From the NCBI GenBank assembly GCA_017524725.1, contig JAFXUZ010000067.1:1-64000 (forward strand): a DNA stretch of 64,000 bases, given 5' to 3'. The position numbers were made by a program, and so were the translations under genes. Under the pieces are notes generated by a model that searched no databases, was not told the DNA's origin, and saw only the letters and a list, made by a program, of their open reading frames with translations. Positions 35,200-43,857 of the stretch are shown here, one piece after another (position 1 is the first letter of the stretch; each line of letters opens with the position of its first letter). The DNA is from Clostridia bacterium (GTDB lineage: Bacteria > Bacillota > Clostridia > Christensenellales > Aristaeellaceae).

Positions 35200-36141
35200 T
35201 CAGCCCTTGAGGGCGCCGACCATGACGCCTTTGACGAAGTATTTCTGCAGGAAGGGATACACGCACATGATGGGCACGGTGGATACCACGATGACCGCCA
35301 TCTTGACGGACTGCTCGGGGGGCTGGACGAAGTCGTCGGCCATGTTGGCCATGTCGCCGGCGGTGCCGTTGGACATGATGATCAGTTCGCGCAGAAGCAC
35401 CTGCAGGGGCCATTTCTCCTTGGCGCCGGTCATGTAGATCATCGCGCTGAAGTAAGCATTCCAGTGGCCGACCGCGTAGAACAGGCCGAAGGTCGCCAGC
35501 ACCGGCAGCGACAGCGGCAGAACGATCCGCCACAGGGTGCTGATGTCGTTGCAGCCGTCCAGGGCGGCGCTTTCCTCCAGCTCCTGGGGGATGCCCTGGA
35601 AGAAGTTCTTGACGATCATCATGTTGTAGGCGCTGATAGCGCCGGGCAGGAGGACCGACCAGAAGGTGTTCTTCAGGTTCAGGATATTGGCCACCACGAT
35701 GTAGCCGGGGATCATGCCGCCGGAAAAGAACATGGAGAAGATGACCATGTTCAGGAAAAAGTTGCGGCCGCGCAGGCGTGTCTTGGAAAGGGCGTAGGCC
35801 ATGGTGACCGTAAAGAACAGGTTGATTGCCGTGCCGCACACGGTGATGAAGATGGAGTTGCCGAAGCCGCGAAGGATCTTGTTGGATGAGAAAATATACT
35901 GATAGGCGGCGACGGATATATCCCGGGGAATGAAGAACATGGGGCGCGTTGCGATCTCATATTCCGTGGCGAAGGAAGCGCCGATGATGTAAATGAAGGG
36001 GAGGATGGTGGTAAAGGCCACCAGGGTCACGAAAAGGTAATTGCATATGTCGAAGACGCGGCTGCCGACGGTGGCGTTCTGGCCTACCGGGCCGGAGGAT
36101 TCGATCATTTTCTTGGGAGTCTTGGAATACGTACTGTCCAT
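35200..36141 (-). CDS. Sugar ABC transporter permease, LplC/MalG type
   Basis: A 313-residue inner-membrane permease with six predicted helices. The cytoplasmic EAA loop is visible around EESAALDGCNDISTLWRIV, which contacts the ATPase. The N-terminal segment before FDICNYLFVTLVAF is soluble. GGAGGG lies 6 nt before the start. It pairs with the LplB-like permease upstream and the binding protein downstream. Confidence 0.92.
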   Translation of the reverse strand: MDSTYSKTPKKMIESSGPVGQNATVGSRVFDICNYLFVTLVAFTTILPFIYIIGASFATEYEIATRPMFFIPRDISVAAYQYIFSSNKILRGFGNSIFITVCGTAINLFFTVTMAYALSKTRLRGRNFFLNMVIFSMFFSGGMIPGYIVVANILNLKNTFWSVLLPGAISAYNMMIVKNFFQGIPQELEESAALDGCNDISTLWRIVLPLSLPVLATFGLFYAVGHWNAYFSAMIYMTGAKEKWPLQVLLRELIIMSNGTAGDMANMADDFVQPPEQSVKMAVIVVSTVPIMCVYPFLQKYFVKGVMVGALKG

Positions 36142-36157
36142 GCCGGTCCCTCCTTCC

Positions 36158-37114
36158 TCAGTACAGGCCCTGCTCGCCGAGCAGGTGCGCGATCTTGTTG
36201 GAGCTGACGACCAGGGTCACGCTGATGACCGCCTTCATCAGGCCGATGGCTGAGGCGTAGCTGAACTGGCCCGACTGAATGCCCTGCTGGTACACAAAGA
36301 CGTCCAGCGTCTGGCTGACCTTGCGGTTGAGGGGGTTGGCCATCAGGATCAGGTGGTCATAGCCGGTATCCAGCACCGAGCCCATGCGCAGGATCAGCAT
36401 CAGCACGATGGTGGAACGGATGGCCGGGAGCGTGATATGCCACAGCCGGCGCAGCCGCCCCGCGCCGTCCACCATGGCGGCCTCGTAAAGCTGGGTATCA
36501 ACGTTGGTCAGGGCCGCCAGGAAGATGATGGTGCCCCAGCCGGTCTCCTTCCACACCGTCTGGCCGATGATCATCCAGCGGAAGGTGTCGGGGGAACCCA
36601 TATAGTTGATCGTGGTGCCCAGGATCTGCTGGGTCAGTTTGTACACGATGCCGGAGGGGCCGAACATGACGAAGGTGATGGACACGACGATAACGATGGA
36701 AATGAAATGCGGCACATAAAGCAGCGTCTGCAGGAGCTTTTTATACCGCAGGGAACGCATCTCGTTGAGGAGCAGGGCCAGGATGATGGGCGCCGGAAAG
36801 TAGAACACGATGTTCATCAGGGACAGGATCAGGGTGTTGGTCAGGTACGTCACCCAGGCGGGGAAGCGGAAAAAGTACTGGAACCACTTGAGCCCCACCC
36901 ATTCGCTGCCAAGCACACCGGAATAAGGCACGTAATTCTCGAACGCGATCACGATGCCGAACATGGGCAGGTACTTGAACACGATAAAATAGATCAGGCC
37001 GGGCAAAAGAAGCAGATACAGCCACTTGTCCCGTTTGATATTGGATCTGAGCTTTGTCCAGTACTCCCTGCCGCTGCCGTGGAGCGACTTTGGCTTTGCC
37101 GATTGTACGCTCAT
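36158..37114 (-). CDS. Sugar ABC transporter permease, LplB type
   Basis: A 318-residue permease. It begins with a cytoplasmic tail and RDKWLYLLLLPGLIYFI, and the EAA loop is AAMVDGAGRLRRLWHITLP. The second ATG (37114) has GGAGG at 8 nt; the ATG two codons upstream is only 2 nt from the site. It is the first gene of the importer operon and lies 56 bases downstream of the operator near the promoter at 37189. Confidence 0.92.
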   Translation of the reverse strand: MSVQSAKPKSLHGSGREYWTKLRSNIKRDKWLYLLLLPGLIYFIVFKYLPMFGIVIAFENYVPYSGVLGSEWVGLKWFQYFFRFPAWVTYLTNTLILSLMNIVFYFPAPIILALLLNEMRSLRYKKLLQTLLYVPHFISIVIVVSITFVMFGPSGIVYKLTQQILGTTINYMGSPDTFRWMIIGQTVWKETGWGTIIFLAALTNVDTQLYEAAMVDGAGRLRRLWHITLPAIRSTIVLMLILRMGSVLDTGYDHLILMANPLNRKVSQTLDVFVYQQGIQSGQFSYASAIGLMKAVISVTLVVSSNKIAHLLGEQGLY

Positions 37115-37175
37115 ACGCATTTCCTCCCATGCCCAGATTAATTTTTGAAAGATCCCGATCGGATAACCATGTTTA

Positions 37176-37189
37176 TTTTAGCGCTTTCA
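37176..37189 (-). promoter_or_regulatory. LacI/CcpA-like operator at the importer promoter
   Basis: On the minus strand, TGAAAGCGCTAAAA starts at the last base of the -10 box. It shares TGAAAGCGCT with the perfect palindrome in front of the divergent regulator gene. Its position over the start of transcription would block the polymerase. Confidence 0.75.
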
Positions 37190-37217
37190 GTATAATATTC
37201 TGACATATACATGTCAA
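37189..37217 (-). promoter_or_regulatory. Promoter of the importer operon
   Basis: On the minus strand, a perfect TTGACA (37212-37217), a 17-nt spacer and TATACT (37189-37194), about 80 bases upstream of the LplB-like start. Confidence 0.75.
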
Positions 37218-37289
37218 GATATCGGCAAAAATTTTAATAGTTTTAACCATATTTGTATATTTTCCGTGTGATATCGTTCTCTTTTCCGC

Positions 37290-37318
37290 TTGTCACCCGC
37301 CGAAAGGTGTTGTATAAT
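37290..37318 (+). promoter_or_regulatory. Promoter of the LacI regulator gene
   Basis: TTGTCA (37290-37295), a 17-nt spacer and a perfect TATAAT (37313-37318), directly abutting the palindromic operator at 37318. Confidence 0.75.
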
Positions 37319-37331
37319 GAAAGCGCTTTCA
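37318..37331 (+). promoter_or_regulatory. Perfect palindromic cre/LacI operator
   Basis: TGAAAGCGCTTTCA is a complete 14-bp palindrome, identical to the ideal CcpA catabolite-response element and also usual for other LacI-family proteins. It overlaps the last base of the -10 box of the regulator gene, so binding would repress the gene. It may be bound by CcpA, by the local regulator, or by both. Confidence 0.85.
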
Positions 37332-37376
37332 GAATCAGTATAGCAAAAATGACCGTCCTCACAGGGGGGTTCGTCC

Positions 37377-38411
37377 ATGAAACGGGCCAGACACGCAACG
37401 ATATACGACATCGCGGCCGAGGCGGGGGTGTCCATCGCCACCGTGTCCCGGGTGCTGCGGGGGGAGCCGTCGGTGGCCCCCGCCAAGCGCGAACGGGTGG
37501 AAAACGCCATCCGCCTGCACAATTACCGTCCCAGCAGCGCCGCCAGGAAGCTGGCGGGAACGGTCACCAAAACCGTCGGGATCGTCCTTCCCAGGCTCTT
37601 CAATCCCTATTACGCCATGCTTTTCACCGGCGCTCAGGAAAAAGCCCGCGAAATGGGCTACGCCCTGAGCCTGTTTCCCTGGAGCAGCCTGGACATGGAA
37701 TCCTTCGACCCCGCCCTGCTCCTGGCGGAGCGCTGCCTTGAAGGCGCGGTGGTCTACCTGGAATACCTCCCGCCCGCCGACAAAGACCGCATCCTGCATT
37801 TCCTGAAAAGGCTGAAGGAATTCATGAACGTGGCCGTGATCGGCTGCGACCTGTCGGAATACGGCTTTCCGGGCATCTTCATCAACAACGCCGCCCTGGC
37901 GCTGAAGATCGTCCGCTACCTGGTCTCCCTCGGGCACGAGCGCATCGCCCTCATCGGCGGGTCAGAAGAGGATACGGACCCCTTCCGGCGGGACGCCGGG
38001 TATCTTGAGGGCCTCAGGGAGGCGCAGCTTCCCTTCACCGAATCCTACCGGGTCTGGGGCGGGGATACGCCCGAAAGCGGCCTCCTGGGCCTGAACGGCA
38101 TCCTGGACGGCCTGAAACCCAGCTTTTGGCCCACGGCGGTCATCGCCCTGAACGATCTGGTGGCCCTGGGCTGCTTCAGCGCCGCCGCCGCCCACGGGCT
38201 TTCCCTGCCGGGGGACCTTTCGGTCATCGGCTGCGACAACCTGGTCAGCGCGCCGTACCTGGCGCCGCCCCTGACCAGCGTGGACCTGCACCAGCGCCGG
38301 ATCGGGGCCCGCGCCGTGGAGATGGTCATCTCCGGCGAAAGCGGCATTGAGGAAGCGGAATGGGACATCGTCGTCCGGGGCTCCTGCGCGCCCTGCCCGA
38401 GCAGGGGCTGA
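37377..38411 (+). CDS. LacI-family transcriptional regulator of the pectin locus
   Basis: A 344-residue repressor. The helix-turn-helix at 9-28 reads IYDIAAEAGVSIATVSRVLR, followed by the hinge region and a periplasmic-binding-like effector domain (about 62-335) with the late motif GCDNLVSAPYLAPPLTSV. The effector is probably a pectin-derived sugar, inferred only from its neighbours. It is divergent from the importer operon with operators in both promoters, and convergent with the GH2 gene, whose stop lies one base away. Confidence 0.9.
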   Translation: MKRARHATIYDIAAEAGVSIATVSRVLRGEPSVAPAKRERVENAIRLHNYRPSSAARKLAGTVTKTVGIVLPRLFNPYYAMLFTGAQEKAREMGYALSLFPWSSLDMESFDPALLLAERCLEGAVVYLEYLPPADKDRILHFLKRLKEFMNVAVIGCDLSEYGFPGIFINNAALALKIVRYLVSLGHERIALIGGSEEDTDPFRRDAGYLEGLREAQLPFTESYRVWGGDTPESGLLGLNGILDGLKPSFWPTAVIALNDLVALGCFSAAAAHGLSLPGDLSVIGCDNLVSAPYLAPPLTSVDLHQRRIGARAVEMVISGESGIEEAEWDIVVRGSCAPCPSRG

Positions 38412-41400
38412 TCACAGCGTCACCCTGAGGGCGCCGATCCTGTCGTCATACTGCACCGAAGCCCCTTCCACCTGGGAAAGGACCGCGGCGGCGTCCGCCA
38501 CAAGGATCCCCTCCTCCGTCACATAGGGCGCGCCGTCCATCAGGTTTTCCTGCCCGTCCACGGTCAGGTGGGTGACTCCCGCGCGGACGATCACGGTATG
38601 GCCGCCCGTCTTCAGGGTCAGCTTTTCCTCCCCCGCGTCCCAGTCAAAATCCAGTTTTTCTCTCTTCAGTGAACGCATCCTCTCCAGGACGCACATCACA
38701 TTGCCCCAGACGCAGCCGTTTTTGATCAACGCGCGGACGCCCCGGAAATCCGGCTCCTGCCCGTTCACCATGATCTTGCACCAGTTTTCCTTTTCGGGCA
38801 CATATTTATCCATTCCCGGGATCGGCGATATCAGGTATTCCTCCCGGCCGGAAAGGCCCGCGGGGATGCCCGTATCTTCCGGCCGCGTCCCTTCGGGCAC
38901 CGTTTCAAAGATCAGGCAGGCATCCGGAAGTCCCGGCGCCGACGCCCACAGCTCCACTTTTCCGGGGCGCGTCCCGGACCGGAGAAGCACCCGGTTTAAG
39001 CCGCATTCCGCGTATACGTAAGGCATATGGATCACGTTGTCCCTGCGGCCGTTTCCGTCGAAACGGCCGCTGTTGTATCCGCCGAGCAGCTTTGCGTCCC
39101 CGATAACGGAAAGGCTGATCCGCCTGTCGTCCAGCGGGCAGACGCGGCCGAACATGTCCGTCACCTCGATGTCGGCCATGGCCAGGTCATGTCCGTCGGC
39201 GAGCCATCCGCCGGGAGCGGTGCGCTCCGTCAGGCGAAGTGCGGCCGCCGGGCCCGCCGTTTCTACCCGGTCCGCGCACACCGCCCGGCCCTCCGAATCG
39301 TATCCGACGGCCTCCGCCGCGCCGCTTTTCGTCACGTCGATGCCGGGGAACGGGAACACAAATGTGTCCCCCGGCCTCTCGCAGACGCCGGCGGTCTCCC
39401 CGTTGATCCTCAGTTCCACCTTCTTCACCGGATAGCTCGCCACGCAGTACACCGTCTTATGCTTCGGATCACGCGTCCCGAAGGCTCCGGTCTCCTGCCA
39501 GAAGGAGCCGTTGAAGCTTTTTTCCGGGAAACGGTAATTGTCCCCGCCCTCGGGCGGATAATTCCAGTGGCCGACGATCTTTACCGCGGGAGAAGCGCTG
39601 TGCATGACGCGGAAATAATCAAAGCTCTGCTTTTTCACGCGGATCGCGTCCACGCGGCCGCTCATACGCCCGTTTTCGGACCAGCTCTGCCGTCCGTGCT
39701 GGGCCGAATCGGTCCAGCAAAGCGCCGCACAGGCGCTGTAGAGGTTTTTCCCGGAATCGCCGCCGATGCGGTCGTTGAAAAACTCTGCGTACCCCCGGGC
39801 GTTGGCAAGGGCAAGGTCCTCGCTGGTCAGGTCGTAAAAATCCCGGCCCTTCTGTTTTTTTCCGCCCCTGCCAAGCCATTTGCACCGGTAATCATAGTCC
39901 GGGGGCGTATAATCGTCCCACACCCGGCGAGGCGCTTCCTCGCGGGAATATTCGGTCTCGGTGACGGGACCGTGCTCTGCAAGGAACCGGGCCGCGTGCC
40001 GGTTGAGCATGGTGCCCACGTATTCGCTCTCATTTAGGGCGTCCTCGGTGTTGATGGTCCGGCAGCCCATGAACCGGCCGCCGTGCGGGTCCAGCTCCTC
40101 CCGCAACAGGCGCATTTCCCGCATGTGCGCAGCGGAGATCACGTTGTTCCCCGCTTCCCAGAACAGGATGCAGGGATGGTTGCGGCAGGCGATCAGCACA
40201 TTGCGCATCACTTCCGCCCGCTGCTCCCACTGCCTGCCGAAGGTCTCCTTTTCCTTGTTCCCCGCCGGCTGGGTGCATACGATCCCGTACCGGTCGAAGG
40301 ACCGCAGGTCCTCGGAAGAGCCCGCCACGTGCATAAATCGGATATGGTTCGCGCCGCTTTCCCTGATCAGGCTCGCGTCAAAGTCGTGCATCCACTGAGG
40401 CACGATGCCGGAGGCGGCCCATTCATTGGCCGCCCGCTGGGCATAGCCCCGGAGCCATATGGGCTGCCCGTTGATCATCACGCCCCGGTCCCTGTCGTAG
40501 CCTACCTCCCTGAAGCCCGTGACGATCTGTATGGTATCCGCGGCTTTGCCGTCGGCATACAGCGTGATGACGACGCGGTACAGCTTTGGGTGCGCCGGCT
40601 CCCAGAACACAAGGCCCCGCACCTCAGCCGACGCCGGAACGGTACCCGAGGCCGCGGAGGCCGTTTCCGGATAAGGGGCTTCCCCGCCCGCGGGAACATA
40701 CTTTTCCCGCGCGCCGTCCCAGCGGTACGCATTCTCCGGCACCACCGAAAGCCGCGTCTCCGTCCCGGCGGCGGTTGCGCGCACCCATGTCTCCGCGGAC
40801 GAAAAGGACGCGATCTTCTGTCCGTCCATGTCAAGGACGGATACTTCGGCGCGGCACGCGGCATCCGCGGAGGAAAGGTTCATCACCTCCGCTTCCGCGT
40901 GCACGTTTGCCGTGCCCGAAGCATGGTCGAACCCGTCGGCGTAGATATACGTGCCGCGGGTGCGCAGATTGGCGTACAGGGGCAGCGTCAGGTGGATGTC
41001 GTTCTTGTATACGATGCGCACAGGACGGCCCAGTCCCCCGACGGTGGGGTTGAAATCGTTGCAGTTCCACGAAAAACCGACGCCCTCGCGCTTTTCGTCC
41101 ACCTTCAAATCCTGGCTCTGGAGATACGTCCCCGGCTCCGCGCCGGGGCAGTTGGGCGTTTCAGCCACGCAGAAGGGAATGTTCCGCGTGCCGGTGTTGT
41201 CGGTCGCGACGGCAAGCACGTTCTCCCCGTCAGGGTCGATCAGGGGCGTCAGGTCGAACCCGAAGGGGCCGACCCCCGTCTCGGTATAGCCGGCGAGGCG
41301 GCCGTTGACATACATATAGCAGGTCTGCCTGACGCCCTCGAAGGTGATATAGACCCTTTTGCCCCGGTGTTCCCGCGGGATACGAAGCGTATGCCTGTAA

Positions 41401-41633
41401 AAGGCGGCGGTGCGTTTCTGGCCGCTGCCGCCGTCCTCGATGGGTACGGAAAAAAGCTCCGCGTCGTTGAAGGTATGGGGCACGGCCACCTGTTCCCACG
41501 CGCGGTCGTCGTAATCCGCATCCAGGGGGCTCCTCCCCGCCGTGTCCCGGTGTTTTTCGACGGCGTCCGCCATCGGGAAAGCGTCCGCGCGCAGAAAGCG
41601 CCAGCCCTGTTTGAGTTCGGTCACATTCTCCAT
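38412..41633 (-). CDS. Glycoside hydrolase family 2 enzyme with atypical acid/base motif
   Basis: A 1073-residue intracellular enzyme of GH2 architecture: jelly-roll sugar-binding N-terminus (about 1-210), Ig-like domain, TIM barrel (about 380-690), and C-terminal beta domains (DUF4982-like, around AVGYDSEGRAV). The usual GNE acid/base motif is replaced by FWEAGNN, and the nucleophile region is VTETEYS. The last 120 residues (QEPDFRGVRALIKNG, TVDGQENLMDGAPYV) resemble a copper-amine-oxidase N-terminal stalk domain. Activity is probably beta-galactosidase/glucuronidase-like on pectin side chains. Its only ribosome-like site is AAGGGT one base before ATG. Confidence 0.82.
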   Translation of the reverse strand: MENVTELKQGWRFLRADAFPMADAVEKHRDTAGRSPLDADYDDRAWEQVAVPHTFNDAELFSVPIEDGGSGQKRTAAFYRHTLRIPREHRGKRVYITFEGVRQTCYMYVNGRLAGYTETGVGPFGFDLTPLIDPDGENVLAVATDNTGTRNIPFCVAETPNCPGAEPGTYLQSQDLKVDEKREGVGFSWNCNDFNPTVGGLGRPVRIVYKNDIHLTLPLYANLRTRGTYIYADGFDHASGTANVHAEAEVMNLSSADAACRAEVSVLDMDGQKIASFSSAETWVRATAAGTETRLSVVPENAYRWDGAREKYVPAGGEAPYPETASAASGTVPASAEVRGLVFWEPAHPKLYRVVITLYADGKAADTIQIVTGFREVGYDRDRGVMINGQPIWLRGYAQRAANEWAASGIVPQWMHDFDASLIRESGANHIRFMHVAGSSEDLRSFDRYGIVCTQPAGNKEKETFGRQWEQRAEVMRNVLIACRNHPCILFWEAGNNVISAAHMREMRLLREELDPHGGRFMGCRTINTEDALNESEYVGTMLNRHAARFLAEHGPVTETEYSREEAPRRVWDDYTPPDYDYRCKWLGRGGKKQKGRDFYDLTSEDLALANARGYAEFFNDRIGGDSGKNLYSACAALCWTDSAQHGRQSWSENGRMSGRVDAIRVKKQSFDYFRVMHSASPAVKIVGHWNYPPEGGDNYRFPEKSFNGSFWQETGAFGTRDPKHKTVYCVASYPVKKVELRINGETAGVCERPGDTFVFPFPGIDVTKSGAAEAVGYDSEGRAVCADRVETAGPAAALRLTERTAPGGWLADGHDLAMADIEVTDMFGRVCPLDDRRISLSVIGDAKLLGGYNSGRFDGNGRRDNVIHMPYVYAECGLNRVLLRSGTRPGKVELWASAPGLPDACLIFETVPEGTRPEDTGIPAGLSGREEYLISPIPGMDKYVPEKENWCKIMVNGQEPDFRGVRALIKNGCVWGNVMCVLERMRSLKREKLDFDWDAGEEKLTLKTGGHTVIVRAGVTHLTVDGQENLMDGAPYVTEEGILVADAAAVLSQVEGASVQYDDRIGALRVTL

Positions 41634-41715
41634 ACCCTTACCGCTCTTTCCGGAACTTTTTTCCGTTGTTATTCCGATGTCCTCCGCCGCACTGCCCTTA
41701 TCTGTTTCCGCTGCC

Positions 41716-42777
41716 TTACCAGTCCTTCATCACCTGGTCCAGCGCGACGGTGCACACCTGGGCGGTGCCGTTTTCGTCCGGATTGGAGAAAAGGATCATG
41801 TCACCCCGCCGGTTGAAGGAGGGATGCTGGTGGTCCGCGCCGGTTTTGCAGCTGCCTGTGGAGGCGATCAGCTTTTTCTTTCCGGTCGCCCGCTCGATAA
41901 GCACCACACCCTCCTGCACCCGGGTCCCCAGGTAGCTGATGCGGTCCGCACACAGCCATTTGCGGTCCCGGGAGATGCAGGGATGCAAAAGCTGTATGTC
42001 GGATGCCGCGACATCGAAATGCCGGCCGTCCTTATCGCCGATGATAATGTTCCCGGTATGCTTTTCCCCCCTGTCCCCATCCACGAATCCCGCGGGATCC
42101 AGTTTCATCAGGGCCATCTCCCTGCCGTCGGCGGACCAGACCTCGTGGGTGATCCACTCGTGGGGATGCTCCACATAATAGGGCCGGGCATAGCGCTCCT
42201 TCACGTCGTACATCCAGGTGCGCTGGAAGGCATCTCCCTCGGTCTCGTGGATATAAAAGATCAGGTTCTCGTCCGTGGGGCAGATCTGGGCATGCCCAAG
42301 GCGGTAATCGCTCTGGTACACCACCTCGGCTTCCTTTCCCGGGTCAAGGATCACCAGGGCGTAGTATTTGTTTGCAAGGTGGTAGGAACAGGCGATGCGC
42401 CCGGTGTCCGCCGCGGTCAGGTGGCCGGTGATCCGGCCGTATTTCGGCAGGTCGCCCACATGCTTCCTTTCCCCGGTGGAAAGGTCCACGGTGAAGACCT
42501 CGGTCTCGTTGCGCACGGTGTAGCCGATGTTCTTTTCACGGTCCGTGGCAAAGCCCCGGTAAGTGTCGTCGGTGACGCGGCAGATCTCGCCGTTCTCCAC
42601 GTCCGCCCGCCAGCAGCCGCCGTCGTCCCTGCCTTCAAGCTGCTGCTTCATAAAGAAGAAATACCTGTCGTCCAGGGAAAAATTCTCGCAGGTAAAATAC
42701 AGCTTGGCATTCCTTTCGGGGCCTTGGGTATAGCGCCGGATCTCATATCCGGTCGCAGGGTCCTGGTACCGTTCCAT
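41716..42777 (-). CDS. Oligogalacturonate lyase (polysaccharide lyase family 22)
   Basis: A 353-residue intracellular beta-propeller lyase. PL22 landmarks are the GHAQ block (LGHAQICPTDENLIFY), the HETEGDAFQRTW segment and the HEWITHEVW segment, which supply metal-binding and catalytic His residues, plus repeated propeller blades. It splits digalacturonate and short unsaturated oligogalacturonates in the cytoplasm. GAGGAGG lies 7 nt before ATG. It follows the polysaccharide deacetylase gene on the minus strand. Confidence 0.9.
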   Translation of the reverse strand: MERYQDPATGYEIRRYTQGPERNAKLYFTCENFSLDDRYFFFMKQQLEGRDDGGCWRADVENGEICRVTDDTYRGFATDREKNIGYTVRNETEVFTVDLSTGERKHVGDLPKYGRITGHLTAADTGRIACSYHLANKYYALVILDPGKEAEVVYQSDYRLGHAQICPTDENLIFYIHETEGDAFQRTWMYDVKERYARPYYVEHPHEWITHEVWSADGREMALMKLDPAGFVDGDRGEKHTGNIIIGDKDGRHFDVAASDIQLLHPCISRDRKWLCADRISYLGTRVQEGVVLIERATGKKKLIASTGSCKTGADHQHPSFNRRGDMILFSNPDENGTAQVCTVALDQVMKDW

Positions 42778-42823
42778 GCCGCTTCCTCCTCGTTTATCAG
42801 GTCGGTCCGCCCGGCGGCGGATG

Positions 42824-43633
42824 TTATTTCAGCTCTACCGTCGCCCCGCCGGGGATGCGCACGGCCTCCTCGCTGTCGTTGACGCGCACATAGCAGTCGG
42901 CGGCACCGGGGTTGTATACAAATGAATTATCCGCGGCGAAGCGAAGGCGCTTCAGGTCGTCCATGGCGTCCCAGTATTCGATATTGGTGCAGTACCAGGT
43001 GTCCTCCCGGCCGGCCACGCGCTTTACGCCCTCCTCCATCATATCCCAGTTGTTTTTGTCGTCGAATTCATAACTGTGTCCCCAGACATAGAAAAGGTAC
43101 AGGTACTGTTTTTTGAACAGCGCCGCGAAGGCCTCGGCGTTTTCAAGGAGCCGGTGGTTGTGGTGGCAGGTGGCCTGCCATCTCCAGGCGTCCCGGGGAG
43201 CGCCGAAGGAATCGTTGGAACCCACCACGCGGGCATAACGGATGCCCAGGTGCGGCAGGAGCGCCACGATTTCATCCGTCAGGGAGCCGTTGGGATACGC
43301 AAGGCCCCTGACGGGATACCCGGTCCATTTTTCCAGCGCACGCCGGTCCTCCAGCACCTCCTCCGCCACCTCGGGCAGGGGGCAGCGCTCGATGGTGGGA
43401 TGGGTCACCGTGTGGCAGGCCACCTCGTGGCCCCTGTACAGTTCGGGGATCTCCTCCGGCCTGATGCGCTTGTCGTCCCTGTCCCACAGGCCGCTGTTCA
43501 GGTTGAAGGTGCCCCTGACGCCGTATTTGTTGAACAGTGCCACCAGGCGCCTGTCCTGCAGCCTCCCGTCGTCATAGCTGAAGGTGACGGCCTTGTGTTT
43601 GCCGCCGGGAAAGCAGAAATAGATCTTATTCAC
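42824..43633 (-). CDS. Polysaccharide deacetylase family protein
   Basis: A 269-residue NodB-like deacetylase without signal peptide. Motif I is FSYDDGR with the catalytic Asp; motif II is CHTVTHPTI with the metal-binding His pair; a later motif is GLAYPNGS. The C-terminus has a small beta domain ending GGATVELK. It is predicted to remove acetyl or N-acetyl groups from sugars. The GTG start at 43633 has AGGAGG 7 nt upstream. It heads the minus-strand group with PL22 and GH2. Confidence 0.82.
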   Translation of the reverse strand: MNKIYFCFPGGKHKAVTFSYDDGRLQDRRLVALFNKYGVRGTFNLNSGLWDRDDKRIRPEEIPELYRGHEVACHTVTHPTIERCPLPEVAEEVLEDRRALEKWTGYPVRGLAYPNGSLTDEIVALLPHLGIRYARVVGSNDSFGAPRDAWRWQATCHHNHRLLENAEAFAALFKKQYLYLFYVWGHSYEFDDKNNWDMMEEGVKRVAGREDTWYCTNIEYWDAMDDLKRLRFAADNSFVYNPGAADCYVRVNDSEEAVRIPGGATVELK

Positions 43634-43668
43634 CGCGATTCCTCCTGATATCAATTCTTTTTTTCCTT

Positions 43669-43697
43669 AATTTACCCCCTGGATAACGCGCTGTCAA
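43669..43697 (-). promoter_or_regulatory. Promoter of the deacetylase-PL22-GH2 gene group
   Basis: On the minus strand, a perfect TTGACA (43692-43697), a 17-nt spacer and TAAATT (43669-43674), about 35 bases before the GTG start. Confidence 0.65.
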
Positions 43698-43754
43698 TAC
43701 GTTTTTTTCGTTTTGTTTCCCGTAAAAGGTCCCGCCCGCGCCCATGGCTTTCCT

Positions 43755-43783
43755 TTGACATCAAAGCTCAAATGGAATACAAT
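43755..43783 (+). promoter_or_regulatory. Promoter of the GH106-like gene
   Basis: A perfect TTGACA (43755-43760), a 17-nt spacer and TACAAT (43778-43783), 75 bases before the ATG at 43858. It diverges from the promoter at 43669-43697. Confidence 0.65.
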
Positions 43784-43857
43784 ACCTTTAAACAGCTGTC
43801 CGTCCGGGCCTTGTGTCCGGGCTGATCCCGTACATATAAATGAAAGGACGTCCCGCC

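Noticed and set aside
43840..43857. Earlier ATG for the GH106-like gene
   Set aside because: It lies before the AAAGGA ribosome site; the ATG at 43858 has correct spacing.
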